NCBI RefSeq assembly: GCF_001636405.1
Contig: NZ_KV440950.1
Span: 3,824,778-3,888,777 of the forward strand
From: Peribacillus frigoritolerans
Lineage (GTDB): Bacteria > Bacillota > Bacilli > Bacillales > DSM-1321
DNA: 64,000 bases
Direction of reading: 5' to 3'
The notes under the pieces: model-generated
The model's database searches: none
What the model saw: only the letters and a program-made list of their open reading frames with translations
Told to the model about the DNA's origin: nothing
Position numbers and translations under genes: made by a program
Shown: positions 27,980 through 40,840 of the stretch, piece by piece
Position numbering within the stretch: position 1 is the first letter of the stretch
How the letters are laid out: each line of letters starts with the position of its first letter

Positions 27980-28135
27980 GAAACAGTGATTAATCAAATC
28001 ATGTTATTAAATTCAATAAAACTCTGTATTCGGTCAAATTCAGGGTTTCCCTAGCTTGAAAGCTCCCCTTAAAATCCCTTATGTTTTTTTACAAAATATG
28101 TATGTTGGTTTTATTGTAGAATGAGGAGGTGCTTT

Positions 28136-28375
28136 ATGGAGAACAAAAAAAGTTCCCTTTACGATGAATTACCGTTAGAATTATTGGCAGGATTTTATTA
28201 TGAAATAAATAAGAACATTGAAAAAGGAATCTTGTCTGGTGCTATGTATCATGAAATTAGATTAATGGAACAAACAGCATTAAAAAGGGGTATCTCACTT
28301 GAATACCTACATGACAGGGGTGCTTGTATAATTGAAGCCGAGAAACTACTAAGAGAAACCACCCTGCAACCCTAA
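28136..28375 (+). CDS. Small conserved-looking protein, unknown function
   Basis: 79 residues, mostly helical by composition (SLYDELPLELLAGFYYEINK, then MYHEIRLMEQTALKRGISLE and ACIIEAEKLLRE). The frame is open from an ATG at 28121, but that is part of the ATGAGGAGGTG ribosome site; the ATG at 28136 is the start. It stands alone between mobile-element relics. I do not recognise it. Confidence 0.6.
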   Translation: MENKKSSLYDELPLELLAGFYYEINKNIEKGILSGAMYHEIRLMEQTALKRGISLEYLHDRGACIIEAEKLLRETTLQP

Positions 28376-28654
28376 ATTGTAGAATTAGAAGTCCAATGGT
28401 CTACCCTAGGTAAGGCCAATAGCTGGATATTCCCTTTTAATTAACCCTCTTGGCTACCAAAGGGTTGTTTTGGGTGGCATTCAACAAAAGAAATCATCGC
28501 CTTAAAAATTCCTAGTCTTTTTAATCTGTCCTTTAAAAGGCCTACACTTTATAAAAGAAATGCTATTTTTAAATCATCAGCAAGAAATTCCCCGTACTAT
28601 TGGAACTTATATTATGAAGGAAAACTTCTTGTATATCGTTTAGTATTCCGAATC
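28376..28654. other. Intergenic region
   Basis: No gene seen. An AACCCT/AGGGTT hairpin at 28443-28466 followed by GTTTTGGG may weakly terminate the upstream small gene. Confidence 0.35.
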
Positions 28655-29506
28655 CTACAAATTATCAAAAGTATTTTCAATGGCTGATTCCAATTCTTCT
28701 TTTCCTTCTCCTATATAACGTTTGGTCATGTTCAAATCTTTATGCCCCATCAATTTTGAAACGGTTTGAAGGTCTATCCCCTTATCGATTAATGTTTGGC
28801 AAAACGTATTCCGCAGCTTATGGGGAGTCGCATTATATTTAGTCAGCATATATTGCACGGACCTTGGCGTTATGCGTTGATTCACACTGGATATGAAGAT
28901 GGCTTCCGTTTCCATATTTAAAAATTCCTTGTATGCCTTGATCTTTTCACTAGCAGTCAAGGAGAGTGGAATCTTCCTGTCTATATCACCTTTTGAATCC
29001 CGGATGAGGATATATTGCCTTTCTCCCTCTTTTTGAATGTCACTATGGTTCAAATCACAAAGTTCGGATACCCGGATACCCGTATGAATCATTGTGTAGA
29101 CAATAGCAATATTCCTGAAATGCCCAGAGGCCTCGATTTCTTTTAAGAGCGCAGCTTGCTCAAGCATGTTCAGGGCTTTTGGCGGATCTTCTTTCTTTTC
29201 CTTTGCTTTACGATCGATGTTGAGGACGATTTCGGGTTTTTCAAGGAACCTGGAAAACATGGTAATGGCTGAATAATGTTTTTCAATCGTTCCTCCACTC
29301 TTGTTTGACTGTTCCATATCGTCTAAATAGGTTTGGACGTGGGATTTTTCAATCTCTTTCGCCTCATCTTTAAACCATTGAAGAAGCTGGGAGATGACTC
29401 CCACATAGGTTTTAATCGTACCATCGGATTTATCTTGACCCATTAACCATTTCGCAAAAGAATGAAGAATTTGTTTATTGTCCAGGATTTCTTCTTTACT
29501 GGTCAT
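28655..29506 (-). CDS. Tyrosine recombinase/integrase beside the rrn terminator
   Basis: 283 residues. A SAM-like N-terminal core-binding domain (residues 10-95) is followed by a catalytic domain with a full active site: Arg145 (HTGIRVSELC), Lys172, His229 and Arg232 (PHKLRNTF), His255 (LMGHKDLN) and Tyr264 (TKRYIGEG). It is therefore probably active. It resembles XerC/D-like phage and transposon integrases rather than housekeeping XerC, which is usually about 300 residues next to codV/hslV. The gene ends the rrn side of a region with resolvase debris. GGGGGCTTCTCGA precedes the ATG. The target site is unknown. Confidence 0.85.
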   Translation of the reverse strand: MTSKEEILDNKQILHSFAKWLMGQDKSDGTIKTYVGVISQLLQWFKDEAKEIEKSHVQTYLDDMEQSNKSGGTIEKHYSAITMFSRFLEKPEIVLNIDRKAKEKKEDPPKALNMLEQAALLKEIEASGHFRNIAIVYTMIHTGIRVSELCDLNHSDIQKEGERQYILIRDSKGDIDRKIPLSLTASEKIKAYKEFLNMETEAIFISSVNQRITPRSVQYMLTKYNATPHKLRNTFCQTLIDKGIDLQTVSKLMGHKDLNMTKRYIGEGKEELESAIENTFDNL

Positions 29507-29576
29507 TCGAGAAGCCCCCTACCAAAATTATGCTATTAATAAGCCTTTCCAACGAATTGTGGAATTTATACAAAAA

Positions 29577-29601
29577 AACCTTAGGATAATCCTAAGGTTT
29601 A
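29577..29601 (-). terminator. rrn operon terminator
   Basis: Perfect 11-bp stem AAACCTTAGGA/TCCTAAGGTTT with a 3-nt loop, followed on the minus strand by seven T residues. It lies 68 bp after the 5S gene. Confidence 0.92.
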
Positions 29602-29668
29602 GAATACGTAGATAGGATTAGAACCTGTTTATACGGGTTTATGAATCCTAATTGATGTGATAAACATT

Positions 29669-29784
29669 GCTTGGCGGCGTCCTACTCTCACAGGGGGAGA
29701 CCCCCAACTACCATCGGCGCTGAAGAGCTTAACTGCCGTGTTCGGAATGGGAACGGGTGTGACCTCTTCGCTATCGCCACCAAA
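29669..29784 (-). rRNA. rrf: 5S ribosomal RNA
   Basis: A 116-nt gene whose minus strand begins TTTGGTGGCGATAGCGAAGA and ends CGCCGCCAAGC, the Bacillus 5S sequence. It is the last gene of the rrn operon, 66 bp after 23S. Confidence 0.97.
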
Positions 29785-29850
29785 CAATAAAGGAACGTTG
29801 TTCCTTCAAAACTAGATAATAAGAAGGTATTTCATTTTTTAAAAAGCGCT

Positions 29851-34508
<4,658 letters not shown>

Positions 34509-34628
34509 AATGTTTGACTTGCTCATTTGCTTTTTTGATAGTGTGTGCTCACTTAAAATTTAACGTTGGCGCTTTGTTTTGTTCAGTTTTCAAAGAGCAA
34601 TTTGTGGTAGGTTTTTTCCAACTAATTC

Positions 34629-34740
34629 ATCTTAACATAACATTGAATAGTTGTCAACTTCTACGAAGTATTTCTTTTTTTAAAATCGCTCATTAATTAG
34701 GCGACTCCATTATCATACTGCTATTTTTCTTTAGTGTCAA
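34629..34740 (-). promoter_or_regulatory. Tandem rrn promoters P1 and P2
   Basis: On the minus strand P1 is TTGACA (34740-34735), 17 nt, TATGAT (34717-34712). P2 is TTGACA (34657-34652), 17 nt, TAAGAT (34634-34629). Both have consensus -35 boxes and optimal spacing, as in other Bacillus rrn operons. Confidence 0.88.
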
Positions 34741-34937
34741 CATTTAATCCGTAAAATAAGAATCTCTAATAACACTCTCCTCTTGAAACCATCTTGTTAA
34801 TGAATACAAAAAAACACCGTACGCATTTCATCTCAACTGGGACGCACTAAACTGAAGATTTTATCAAAACATGCCCTTATACTATTTAATTGGATTATTC
34901 TTTTTATAAAAAAGATCGATCATTTTAATGTTACTTA

Positions 34938-35078
34938 AACAACTAAACCAGCTAATAGGATGTCAATATCTTTCTCTAAAATTTTCATTTCCCTTATGAT
35001 ATACTATTTTTGGCCATGACAAATACCCCTCCAAAACTCTTTTGGAAGGGTTTTTTCTCTATATCACCAAACCGTTAT
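34938..35078. repeat. Dispersed intergenic repeat, family D (copy 1)
   Basis: Blocks AACTAAACCAGCTAATA, ATATCTTTCTC, ATACTATTTTTGGCCA, CCTCCAAAACTCTTTTGGAA and ATCACCAAACCGTTATT recur in the same order near 46640-46780. The CTCCAAAA/TTTTGGAAG hairpin at 35026-35055 ends in TTTTTT and can act as a terminator. Confidence 0.7.
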
Positions 35079-35129
35079 TTGGCTAAATCCAAAAGTTTTT
35101 TCAGCCGTTTTCATTTCCTTAAATTAAAG

Positions 35130-36194
35130 TCATTCTACCTTAACCTTAATTTTATCAATGGCATTATACCCATAACCTTTCTTATTCCAATAAGGTAAAT
35201 TAGGTTGAATTTGACCAAATGAATCTGTTGCTCTGGATTGAATCGTGTACTCACCTTTTTCTGATATACTCCATTCGAATGACCAACTAACCCATCCATA
35301 ACCAGCATTCTTACCAGGTAATATATCGGCGTTACTCCATGTATAGCCATCATCCATACTAATTTCCACCTTGGTAATAACTCCTTTTCCTGTCCATGCA
35401 ATCCCTTTTATTAAATGTACACCTGTATTAATTTTTTCCATGTCCAGCGGTTTTTGGATAGTCGAATTGATATTTATTGCAGTGACCGGAAATGCATTTT
35501 GATCATTGTCTTTATTTGGATAATACATATAATCAATAGTTTGAAAAGGTCCATTGAAAGTAGTATTAATAACACTTATCTGCTTTATCCACTTAACAGA
35601 TGCCATTGCATACCACTGCGGAACGATTAATCTCAATGGATAACCATGTTTAAAAGGAATTGGCTGGTTATTATACTCATATGCAATGATTGTATCCTCA
35701 TGCAGTGCCTTCTCGATAGGCAAACTCCTCGTGTAGGTGTAAACCTCATCCAGATCGGTCCTAAGGCCATAATCATATCCCTCCACGACAACTTCTTTTG
35801 CCCCATCTCCTATGCCAGATATTTCAAGTAATGTCCGTAATGGTACACCTTTCCACTTCCCTTGACTAATGGCCCCCTTTTCCCATTGTTCTCCAAATGT
35901 TTTAGGTTCGAAGAGATTACGCTTGTCTCCCGAGCATTCAAGGACAACTTCAACCGTTTTGGATGGATATTGAAGAATGTCTTGCATGGACAGCAGTAAT
36001 GGAGCTGATACTACTCCATTTATAGGAAGCCAATAGTTTGAATAAGAAAGTGTCGGATAAGTAAAGTGGTTCCTTCTAAAAAATAATTGGTTTTCCACAC
36101 TATCATTATTGATGAATTGAATGGGTGTCTCCTGATTTTCCGGCAGCAAACTACGAGTAGTTAAATAGGGTTTCACTTTTTGAGGTTTTGTCAT
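35130..36194 (-). CDS. Sulfite-oxidase-family molybdopterin enzyme
   Basis: 354 residues. An oxidoreductase Moco domain (about 60-220) contains the Mo-ligand Cys87 in VVLECSGDKR, GVPLRTLLEISG, VEGYDYG and HGYPLRLIVPQWYAMASVKWI. A C-terminal Moco-oxidoreductase dimerisation domain (about 235-354) has KVEISMDDGYTWSNA and SRATDSFGQIQP. There is no twin-arginine signal or haem domain, so the protein looks cytosolic, unlike periplasmic SorA or MsrP. The substrate may be sulfite or a sulfoxide. AGGAGGGAATC precedes the ATG. No partner cytochrome is nearby. Confidence 0.85.
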   Translation of the reverse strand: MTKPQKVKPYLTTRSLLPENQETPIQFINNDSVENQLFFRRNHFTYPTLSYSNYWLPINGVVSAPLLLSMQDILQYPSKTVEVVLECSGDKRNLFEPKTFGEQWEKGAISQGKWKGVPLRTLLEISGIGDGAKEVVVEGYDYGLRTDLDEVYTYTRSLPIEKALHEDTIIAYEYNNQPIPFKHGYPLRLIVPQWYAMASVKWIKQISVINTTFNGPFQTIDYMYYPNKDNDQNAFPVTAININSTIQKPLDMEKINTGVHLIKGIAWTGKGVITKVEISMDDGYTWSNADILPGKNAGYGWVSWSFEWSISEKGEYTIQSRATDSFGQIQPNLPYWNKKGYGYNAIDKIKVKVE

Positions 36195-36385
36195 GATTCC
36201 CTCCTAATTAATATGAATCATTATAGATGTATACGTTCATTTCTGCCCATTTCATCCTACACACCATCTGTTTAAATCCAGTTTGACTAATCTCATCGCC
36301 GATCCCATTGATTCATATTTGAATGGCTATTTGCTGTGCATTTTCTTGTAATAAGTAAGGTTAGGGATCATTTAATTTCCAGTCC

Positions 36386-36616
36386 TTAGGATATTAATCC
36401 AATTGCACTTTTTAGTACTTTCGGTGCTTTTTTAATTCCTTCCGTTCCAACAAAACTGCTCGCACTCGCTATTAATATGCTTGAAGAAATGAATTTGACC
36501 ACATAAAAAATTCCTGATCCAATAATTAGATCCAGGATTAAAAACCTTTTAATTGTTGAACCTTTTATTATATAAATAACGATTTTGTCGTTTTTCTTCA
36601 TACTCAGAATGGTCAC
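36386..36616 (-). CDS. Small possible membrane protein
   Basis: Up to 76 codons, starting at GTG 36616 or ATG 36601. A hydrophobic helix (FLILDLIIGSGIFYVVKF) is followed by a second weaker one and a basic amphipathic tail (GIKKAPKVLKSAIGLIS). The ribosome site (AAGGGTG) is badly spaced for both starts. Unknown; it could be spurious. Confidence 0.35.
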   Translation of the reverse strand: MTILSMKKNDKIVIYIIKGSTIKRFLILDLIIGSGIFYVVKFISSSILIASASSFVGTEGIKKAPKVLKSAIGLIS

Positions 36617-37089
36617 ACCCTTATCTTTTTCTAAATGTTATGTCAAAGAGGGGTTGTCATATTCTTCTGCATCTTGTCTTTACTATTTAACAAGAACTGC
36701 TTTCTGTTAGCGTTGGGCATAAAGCATATTTATTTTGCTGCAATTTGGTGACGGCTCCACATCAAAAGGTCGATATGAATGTCTTCATTCCACCAATCGA
36801 AAATCCTTTACGAACTGAATGGGTTCTCCAGATGTGACCCTCTTCTTCTCATTTGTTCGGAATTGTGTTTTATTGACAATTAAGTCCTTTCGTTATCTTC
36901 CTTAATACAAGAAACGCTCACAAAAGGTCTATGGGTTGCTGATCGTTCTATGATTTTTGAAGGAAAAAGCTTTAGCAACCTAATTCAAGTACAAAGTAGA
37001 ATTCTCACTATGGACTAAAACAAAATGAACAAAAATTACTCTAGCCAAGTTAATAAAGAAGAGCTATAGTATAAATTTGATGTATCCCG
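36617..37089. other. Intergenic region without a supported gene
   Basis: No frame with start, ribosome site and protein-like composition is seen. Confidence 0.4.
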
Positions 37090-37130
37090 CGGATAACGGA
37101 CACGTAAAAAAGTGCCCCTTATCCGGATTT
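37090..37130 (+). terminator. Intrinsic terminator or attenuator upstream of the 37214 gene
   Basis: CGGATAA, GG and CAC pair with GTG, CC and TTATCCG around GTAAAAAA, then GATTTTT. No gene precedes it on this strand, so it may attenuate the gene 85 bp downstream. Confidence 0.55.
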
Positions 37131-37213
37131 TTATTCACTAGATGTAATTGGATAAGGGATTATAGTGGACCCTCCCCTATAATTATTGCGGTAATCTACA
37201 TAAGGAGACAACC

Positions 37214-37684
37214 ATGTATATTTGGAATATTAACAAACTTGTCAAGGCGTTACAGGCAGGAACTATAACTGGCAAACAAAAGAAAAGATATCGGATAACT
37301 TTTTGGGTACTAGTTGCTCTTACAGTGTTTTCACTGCCAGGAGTTTATAACCCTTCATCTATGAATGGATATGATGTTATTGATCTAATTTTATTTTTTA
37401 TTATCAATATGATTGCAATCTACCTTTTAGTCGGTATTTATAAAAAGAGAATGAGGAAAGAATTAGATTTCTTCTTACCCTTTTTTGGCTTACTGATTCC
37501 ACTTTTTTTACGTAACAGCTTATGGACTGTACTTTTAACTATCATTGGTTCAATTTACATTGTCTTATTTGCTCCTTATCATTCACTTGAGGAAACTAAT
37601 ATTATCGATGTGAGTATTAATGCTATAGTCGAATTTGTCATGAATATTATGTTTGTCCATTACTTTAAGAAGATATATAACTAG
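37214..37684 (+). CDS. Four-helix membrane protein, unknown function
   Basis: 156 residues. A basic N-terminus (KQKKRYRITF) is followed by about four membrane helices (FWVLVALTVFSLPGV, DLILFFIINMIAIYLLVGIY, FFLPFFGLLIPLFL, TVLLTIIGSIYIVLFA). AAGGAGACAACC precedes the ATG, and a terminator follows 2 bp after the stop. I do not recognise the family; it is monocistronic. Confidence 0.65.
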   Translation: MYIWNINKLVKALQAGTITGKQKKRYRITFWVLVALTVFSLPGVYNPSSMNGYDVIDLILFFIINMIAIYLLVGIYKKRMRKELDFFLPFFGLLIPLFLRNSLWTVLLTIIGSIYIVLFAPYHSLEETNIIDVSINAIVEFVMNIMFVHYFKKIYN

Positions 37685-37686
37685 GC

Positions 37687-37709
37687 AGCACCTATTTTGG
37701 TGCTTTTTT
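37687..37709 (+). terminator. Terminator of the 37214 gene
   Basis: AGCACC/GGTGCT stem with T-run. Confidence 0.8.
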
Positions 37710-37897
37710 AAATTTGACTTCACACTTTCACTTCTTCCTGACAGCTTCATTCCATGCCTTATAGGTATCACGTTTCTTCCTATTAATTAAACAAACGAGA
37801 ATCAAAAATGAAAAAAATTTGCTTCTTATCAGTTTCTTAGTACTAATCTCTTTTTCTCCTAATAAACTTAATAAACTAACTATTTAGGAGGGGTGCA

Positions 37898-38350
37898 ATG
37901 TTTAATCAAAAGCTGGATAATATTAGGCCGCTTATTTGTAAAATTAATGACGTCACTTACCAAAAGTACCATCTATATAAGAAATCATATGAGCGGGAAG
38001 TTTTCGTCATAAAAGATTACGGTGAAGACCGCGGTATTACCAATAAAAGTATTGCATTATTCGAAGCAGTCAAGGATCATTTTGATCGTTTTAAAATTGC
38101 TAAAATTACTAAAGAAATTAATAAAGATAATATTTTGCTCGATAGCGATCTCATCCTAATAGACAAAAAAGGAAATGAGCTACACCTTTCTGGTTGTAGT
38201 TGCGGGTATGCTGGCACTGGTTCACAGGGGACAGTTGAAATTTTGAATAAGGCTGGATTCGAGATAGATAGAAGGTTTGTGTTTTGTTCAAAAGGATTCA
38301 CTCTTTTTCATCCAAATGAAGAAAAAGAACTTTATGGCGAACGTTTATAA
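37898..38350 (+). CDS. Hypothetical protein with a GCSCGYAGTG motif
   Basis: 150 residues, soluble. The most striking segment is LSGCSCGYAGTGSQGTVEIL near residues 97-116, with two cysteines and glycines that look like a metal or nucleotide loop; a third Cys lies near 129 (FVFCSKGF). The rest alternates lysine/aspartate-rich strands and helices. A GGAGGGGTG ribosome site precedes the ATG. No close neighbours share its direction. I do not recognise the family and propose no function. Confidence 0.65.
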   Translation: MFNQKLDNIRPLICKINDVTYQKYHLYKKSYEREVFVIKDYGEDRGITNKSIALFEAVKDHFDRFKIAKITKEINKDNILLDSDLILIDKKGNELHLSGCSCGYAGTGSQGTVEILNKAGFEIDRRFVFCSKGFTLFHPNEEKELYGERL

Positions 38351-38434
38351 ATTATCCAAATAACGGTCTATATCTATCATTACCCAATCTCCTCAGCAAG
38401 ATATAAAATGGAAATGAATGAAATAAAAAATAAA

Positions 38435-38474
38435 AAAGCCTTGGGAACTGATAAATCAGTAATACCAAGGCTTT
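38435..38474 (-). terminator. Terminator of the MTH1187-gene transcript
   Basis: AAAGCCTTGG/CCAAGGCTTT with an inner ACTGAT/ATCAGT hairpin. On the minus strand it runs into TTTTTT. The nearest minus-strand gene ends at 38740, so the repeat array at 38515-38706 would lie within its 3' UTR. Confidence 0.7.
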
Positions 38475-38514
38475 AAAGCTATTAATACATTGACATTAAT
38501 TAAAGATCATCAAC

Positions 38515-38706
38515 GAAACTCGGGATATATCTATGAAGAACAGCAATATATCGACGAAATTCAGGATATATCTCCGAAAACAGCAATATATCGACGAAAT
38601 TCAGGATATATCTCCGAAAACAGCAATATATCGACGAAATTCAGGATATATCTCCCAAAAACAGCAATATATCGTCAAAATTCAGGATATACCCCCGAAA
38701 ACAGCA
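38515..38706. repeat. Tandem array of 40-bp units made of two 20-bp halves
   Basis: Units at 38541, 38581, 38621 and (diverged) 38661, with a partial copy before. Each joins AATATATCGACGAAAT and GATATATCTCCGAAAA halves, which are related to each other. The frames across it stay open for up to 100 codons (peptides such as IYRRNSGYIS) without ribosome sites and are rejected as genes. Confidence 0.9.
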
Positions 38707-38739
38707 TTATCTACATTTCACTGTTAATTACAAAACCTG

Positions 38740-39054
38740 TTATTCCTCAAGCATGCCCTTCACTCGTTCTACTTTGTCTTCCATCCTGCGTTCTTTATCT
38801 CGACGGTCATCGATTCGGATATTCGTACAAACTCTAGCAAGACCTTTTTCAAAAGGTACTTCGTGCATCGCTTGGATCACTTCAAACAATTTAGGCAGGT
38901 CGCCTTCAATGATTGTATTCATGGGTGTCAATTGAAAACGAATTTCCCCCTTATCTTCATATTGCTTTAATACTCTTTGAATATCCGCCACATAGCTGCT
39001 AACACTTGGAGTTTGTGTACCGACAGGAATAACCGTTACATCAACTATTGCCAT
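38740..39054 (-). CDS. MTH1187/YqgV-family thiamine-binding protein
   Basis: 104 residues, a ferredoxin-like fold characteristic of the MTH1187 (DUF77) family. The conserved start is IVDVTVIPVGTQTPSVSSYV, and FQLTPMNTIIEGDLPKLFEVIQ and a short KDKERRMEDKVERV-type helix follow. Family members bind thiamine or HMP-like ligands and form tetramers; some sit with thiamine genes, but this one stands alone. Its transcript probably runs through the repeat array to 38435. Confidence 0.85.
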   Translation of the reverse strand: MAIVDVTVIPVGTQTPSVSSYVADIQRVLKQYEDKGEIRFQLTPMNTIIEGDLPKLFEVIQAMHEVPFEKGLARVCTNIRIDDRRDKERRMEDKVERVKGMLEE

Positions 39055-39397
39055 ACTTATTCACCAATCCTTTATATGTATTTCAATCAAGAAGCATCCA
39101 TCCTCTAGAAGACGGATGTTTTTACTATTATAACTCAAACTTCGCACCTGGGAAATTTGATATGAGCTTTGGAGCCTGCGATTCGTGAATCAAAGCACTT
39201 CTACTGGCAGGTAAAATACTGTAGATGCGGTCAATTAAAAAAGGAAGCGTTTATTTTTTACACTTTTCCTGATGATTAGGTCATTAGCTGCTTCTTTTAT
39301 ACATCCCTTACGAGTAGAACTGGATGTATTCCAGTTCTACTCATTTTGGTATTCCAGCTAACAAATCCACCTCTATTAAAATAGAGGTGGATTTGTT
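39055..39397. terminator. Three stacked hairpins between the thiamine-binding and MFS genes
   Basis: A perfect 17-bp stem, ACAAATCCACCTCTATT with its complement, at 39361-39396 overlaps the end of the MFS gene and is its terminator. GAGTAGAACTGGA/TCCAGTTCTACTC at 39312-39342 with CATTTT, and CATCC/GGATG at 39095-39118 with TTTTT, are additional hairpins. No gene is seen. Confidence 0.75.
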
Positions 39398-40567
39398 TTA
39401 GATCGATTTATTATGCCTTGTCTTTTCATTTATATAATCCTTATAGACTAACACAGCAACAACAATAAAACTTAGACTAACAATCCTGTAGATCATCCCT
39501 AAACTGATCGATTCTGCTAAAATACCTAATACAAACGCGCTAACCCCAACACCAACGTCAAAACTGGAAAAAAAGGTTGCGTTGGCTGCTCCTCTTTTTT
39601 CTTCACTTACCTTTTGAACAGTCCATGTTTGTAAACATGGCATAACCGTGCCATAACCTGCCCCAAATAAAATCGCCGCAACGATAAGTTGAGATTCATT
39701 TGTCGTATATGACAAGATAACAAGTGAAAAGAATCCTAACACAGCCGCCATAATGATAATAGACCAAGGTCCTTTTTTGTCATACCATTTTCCGGTAAAA
39801 GGACGTAGTAAAGTTGAGACAGTTGCATTGATAAGGAAGAATAAAAAAATATGATCTACTTCCCTTTGCTTCCCAAAAAGAACCAAAAATGTGATGATAG
39901 CCCCAAAACCTAGTGTAGTAATAACCGTAAGTAACGCTTGGAACCAAACGTCTTTTTCAAAAACCATATCCAAAAAGCGAAATGGCTTCTTCTCACGCTT
40001 TACAATAGTAGGTGAATAGACAAATTGAAGCGTAAGTACTGCCAATAAGCTCAATACTGCTGATGACCATATCAATATATCGAAGGAAAAAGAGGCATAG
40101 ATAAGGATACCTATACTCGGTGCAACGATAGCCCCGACCGTTGTGGATATAGAAAAATACCCTATTCCTTCTCCTAAGCGTGTCTTGGGAATAAAATCCA
40201 CTACCATTGTACTGTTAGCTGTGGTTGATCCCCCCCATGCCGCACCGTGGAAAAGCCGTAACAATAGAAGAAGCCATATCATATTAAGAAACGGATATAG
40301 AATTGTAATGACCATTAAAGCTGCACTTGCACAAATGGCCAGACTTTTCCTCTGGTTATCCATTAAATAGTAACCTACAAAAGGCCTGATTAAAACAGCA
40401 CCTACCGTAAATAATGATGTTACTAGACCAACTTGAATGGAAGATGCATTCATGCTTAACAAATAGGCAGGCAAAATAGGAAGCATCATTTCAAACCCAA
40501 TAAAAACTAAAAAGTTGCTTATAAATAAAAAAAGAAATGATTTATTAAAGATTCTTTGATTTTTCAT
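39398..40567 (-). CDS. MFS transporter
   Basis: 389 residues, twelve helices of the DHA1-like type. The motif-A region after helix 2 reads RPFVGYYLMDNQRKS, followed by LFHGAAWGGSTTANSTMVVDF and a conserved RPFTGKWYDKKGP loop in the second half. It probably exports a drug or metabolite; the substrate is unknown. AGGAATAATC lies before the ATG, just after a 9-bp inverted repeat. A strong terminator follows the stop. Confidence 0.8.
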   Translation of the reverse strand: MKNQRIFNKSFLFLFISNFLVFIGFEMMLPILPAYLLSMNASSIQVGLVTSLFTVGAVLIRPFVGYYLMDNQRKSLAICASAALMVITILYPFLNMIWLLLLLRLFHGAAWGGSTTANSTMVVDFIPKTRLGEGIGYFSISTTVGAIVAPSIGILIYASFSFDILIWSSAVLSLLAVLTLQFVYSPTIVKREKKPFRFLDMVFEKDVWFQALLTVITTLGFGAIITFLVLFGKQREVDHIFLFFLINATVSTLLRPFTGKWYDKKGPWSIIIMAAVLGFFSLVILSYTTNESQLIVAAILFGAGYGTVMPCLQTWTVQKVSEEKRGAANATFFSSFDVGVGVSAFVLGILAESISLGMIYRIVSLSFIVVAVLVYKDYINEKTRHNKSI

Positions 40568-40579
40568 ATGATTATTCCT

Positions 40580-40611
40580 CGCTTCTAAATTATTTTTCTA
40601 AGTTAGAAGCG
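40580..40611 (-). promoter_or_regulatory. Inverted repeat in the leader of the MFS gene
   Basis: CGCTTCTAA/TTAGAAGCG with a 14-nt centre ends next to the ribosome site of the MFS gene. It could be a MarR-type operator or an RNA hairpin that hides the ribosome site. Confidence 0.45.
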
Positions 40612-40840
40612 TTTGGAACACCGAAACATTTTTCAATTGCCTAAGGTTTTTAGTCAATTGACTCACCCTCTCTAAACCCCTTAAAAAATTTATCAAACAA
40701 TCATAACAGAACCTACCCTTATAAACAAGCAGCTCTATTTTAAATAACTTTATAGGATAGAATTAAGTGAGAAAATCATTTATGGAATATATAAATAGCT
40801 TGTGATTATTTAGGTTGTGACGGGAAAAACCCGGCACTTT

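Noticed and set aside
38515..38706. Possible CRISPR array
   Set aside because: Contiguous 20-bp halves with no unique spacers and no cas genes.
38490..38837. Open frames with IYRRNSGYIS repeats
   Set aside because: Explained by the 40-bp tandem array; no ribosome site.
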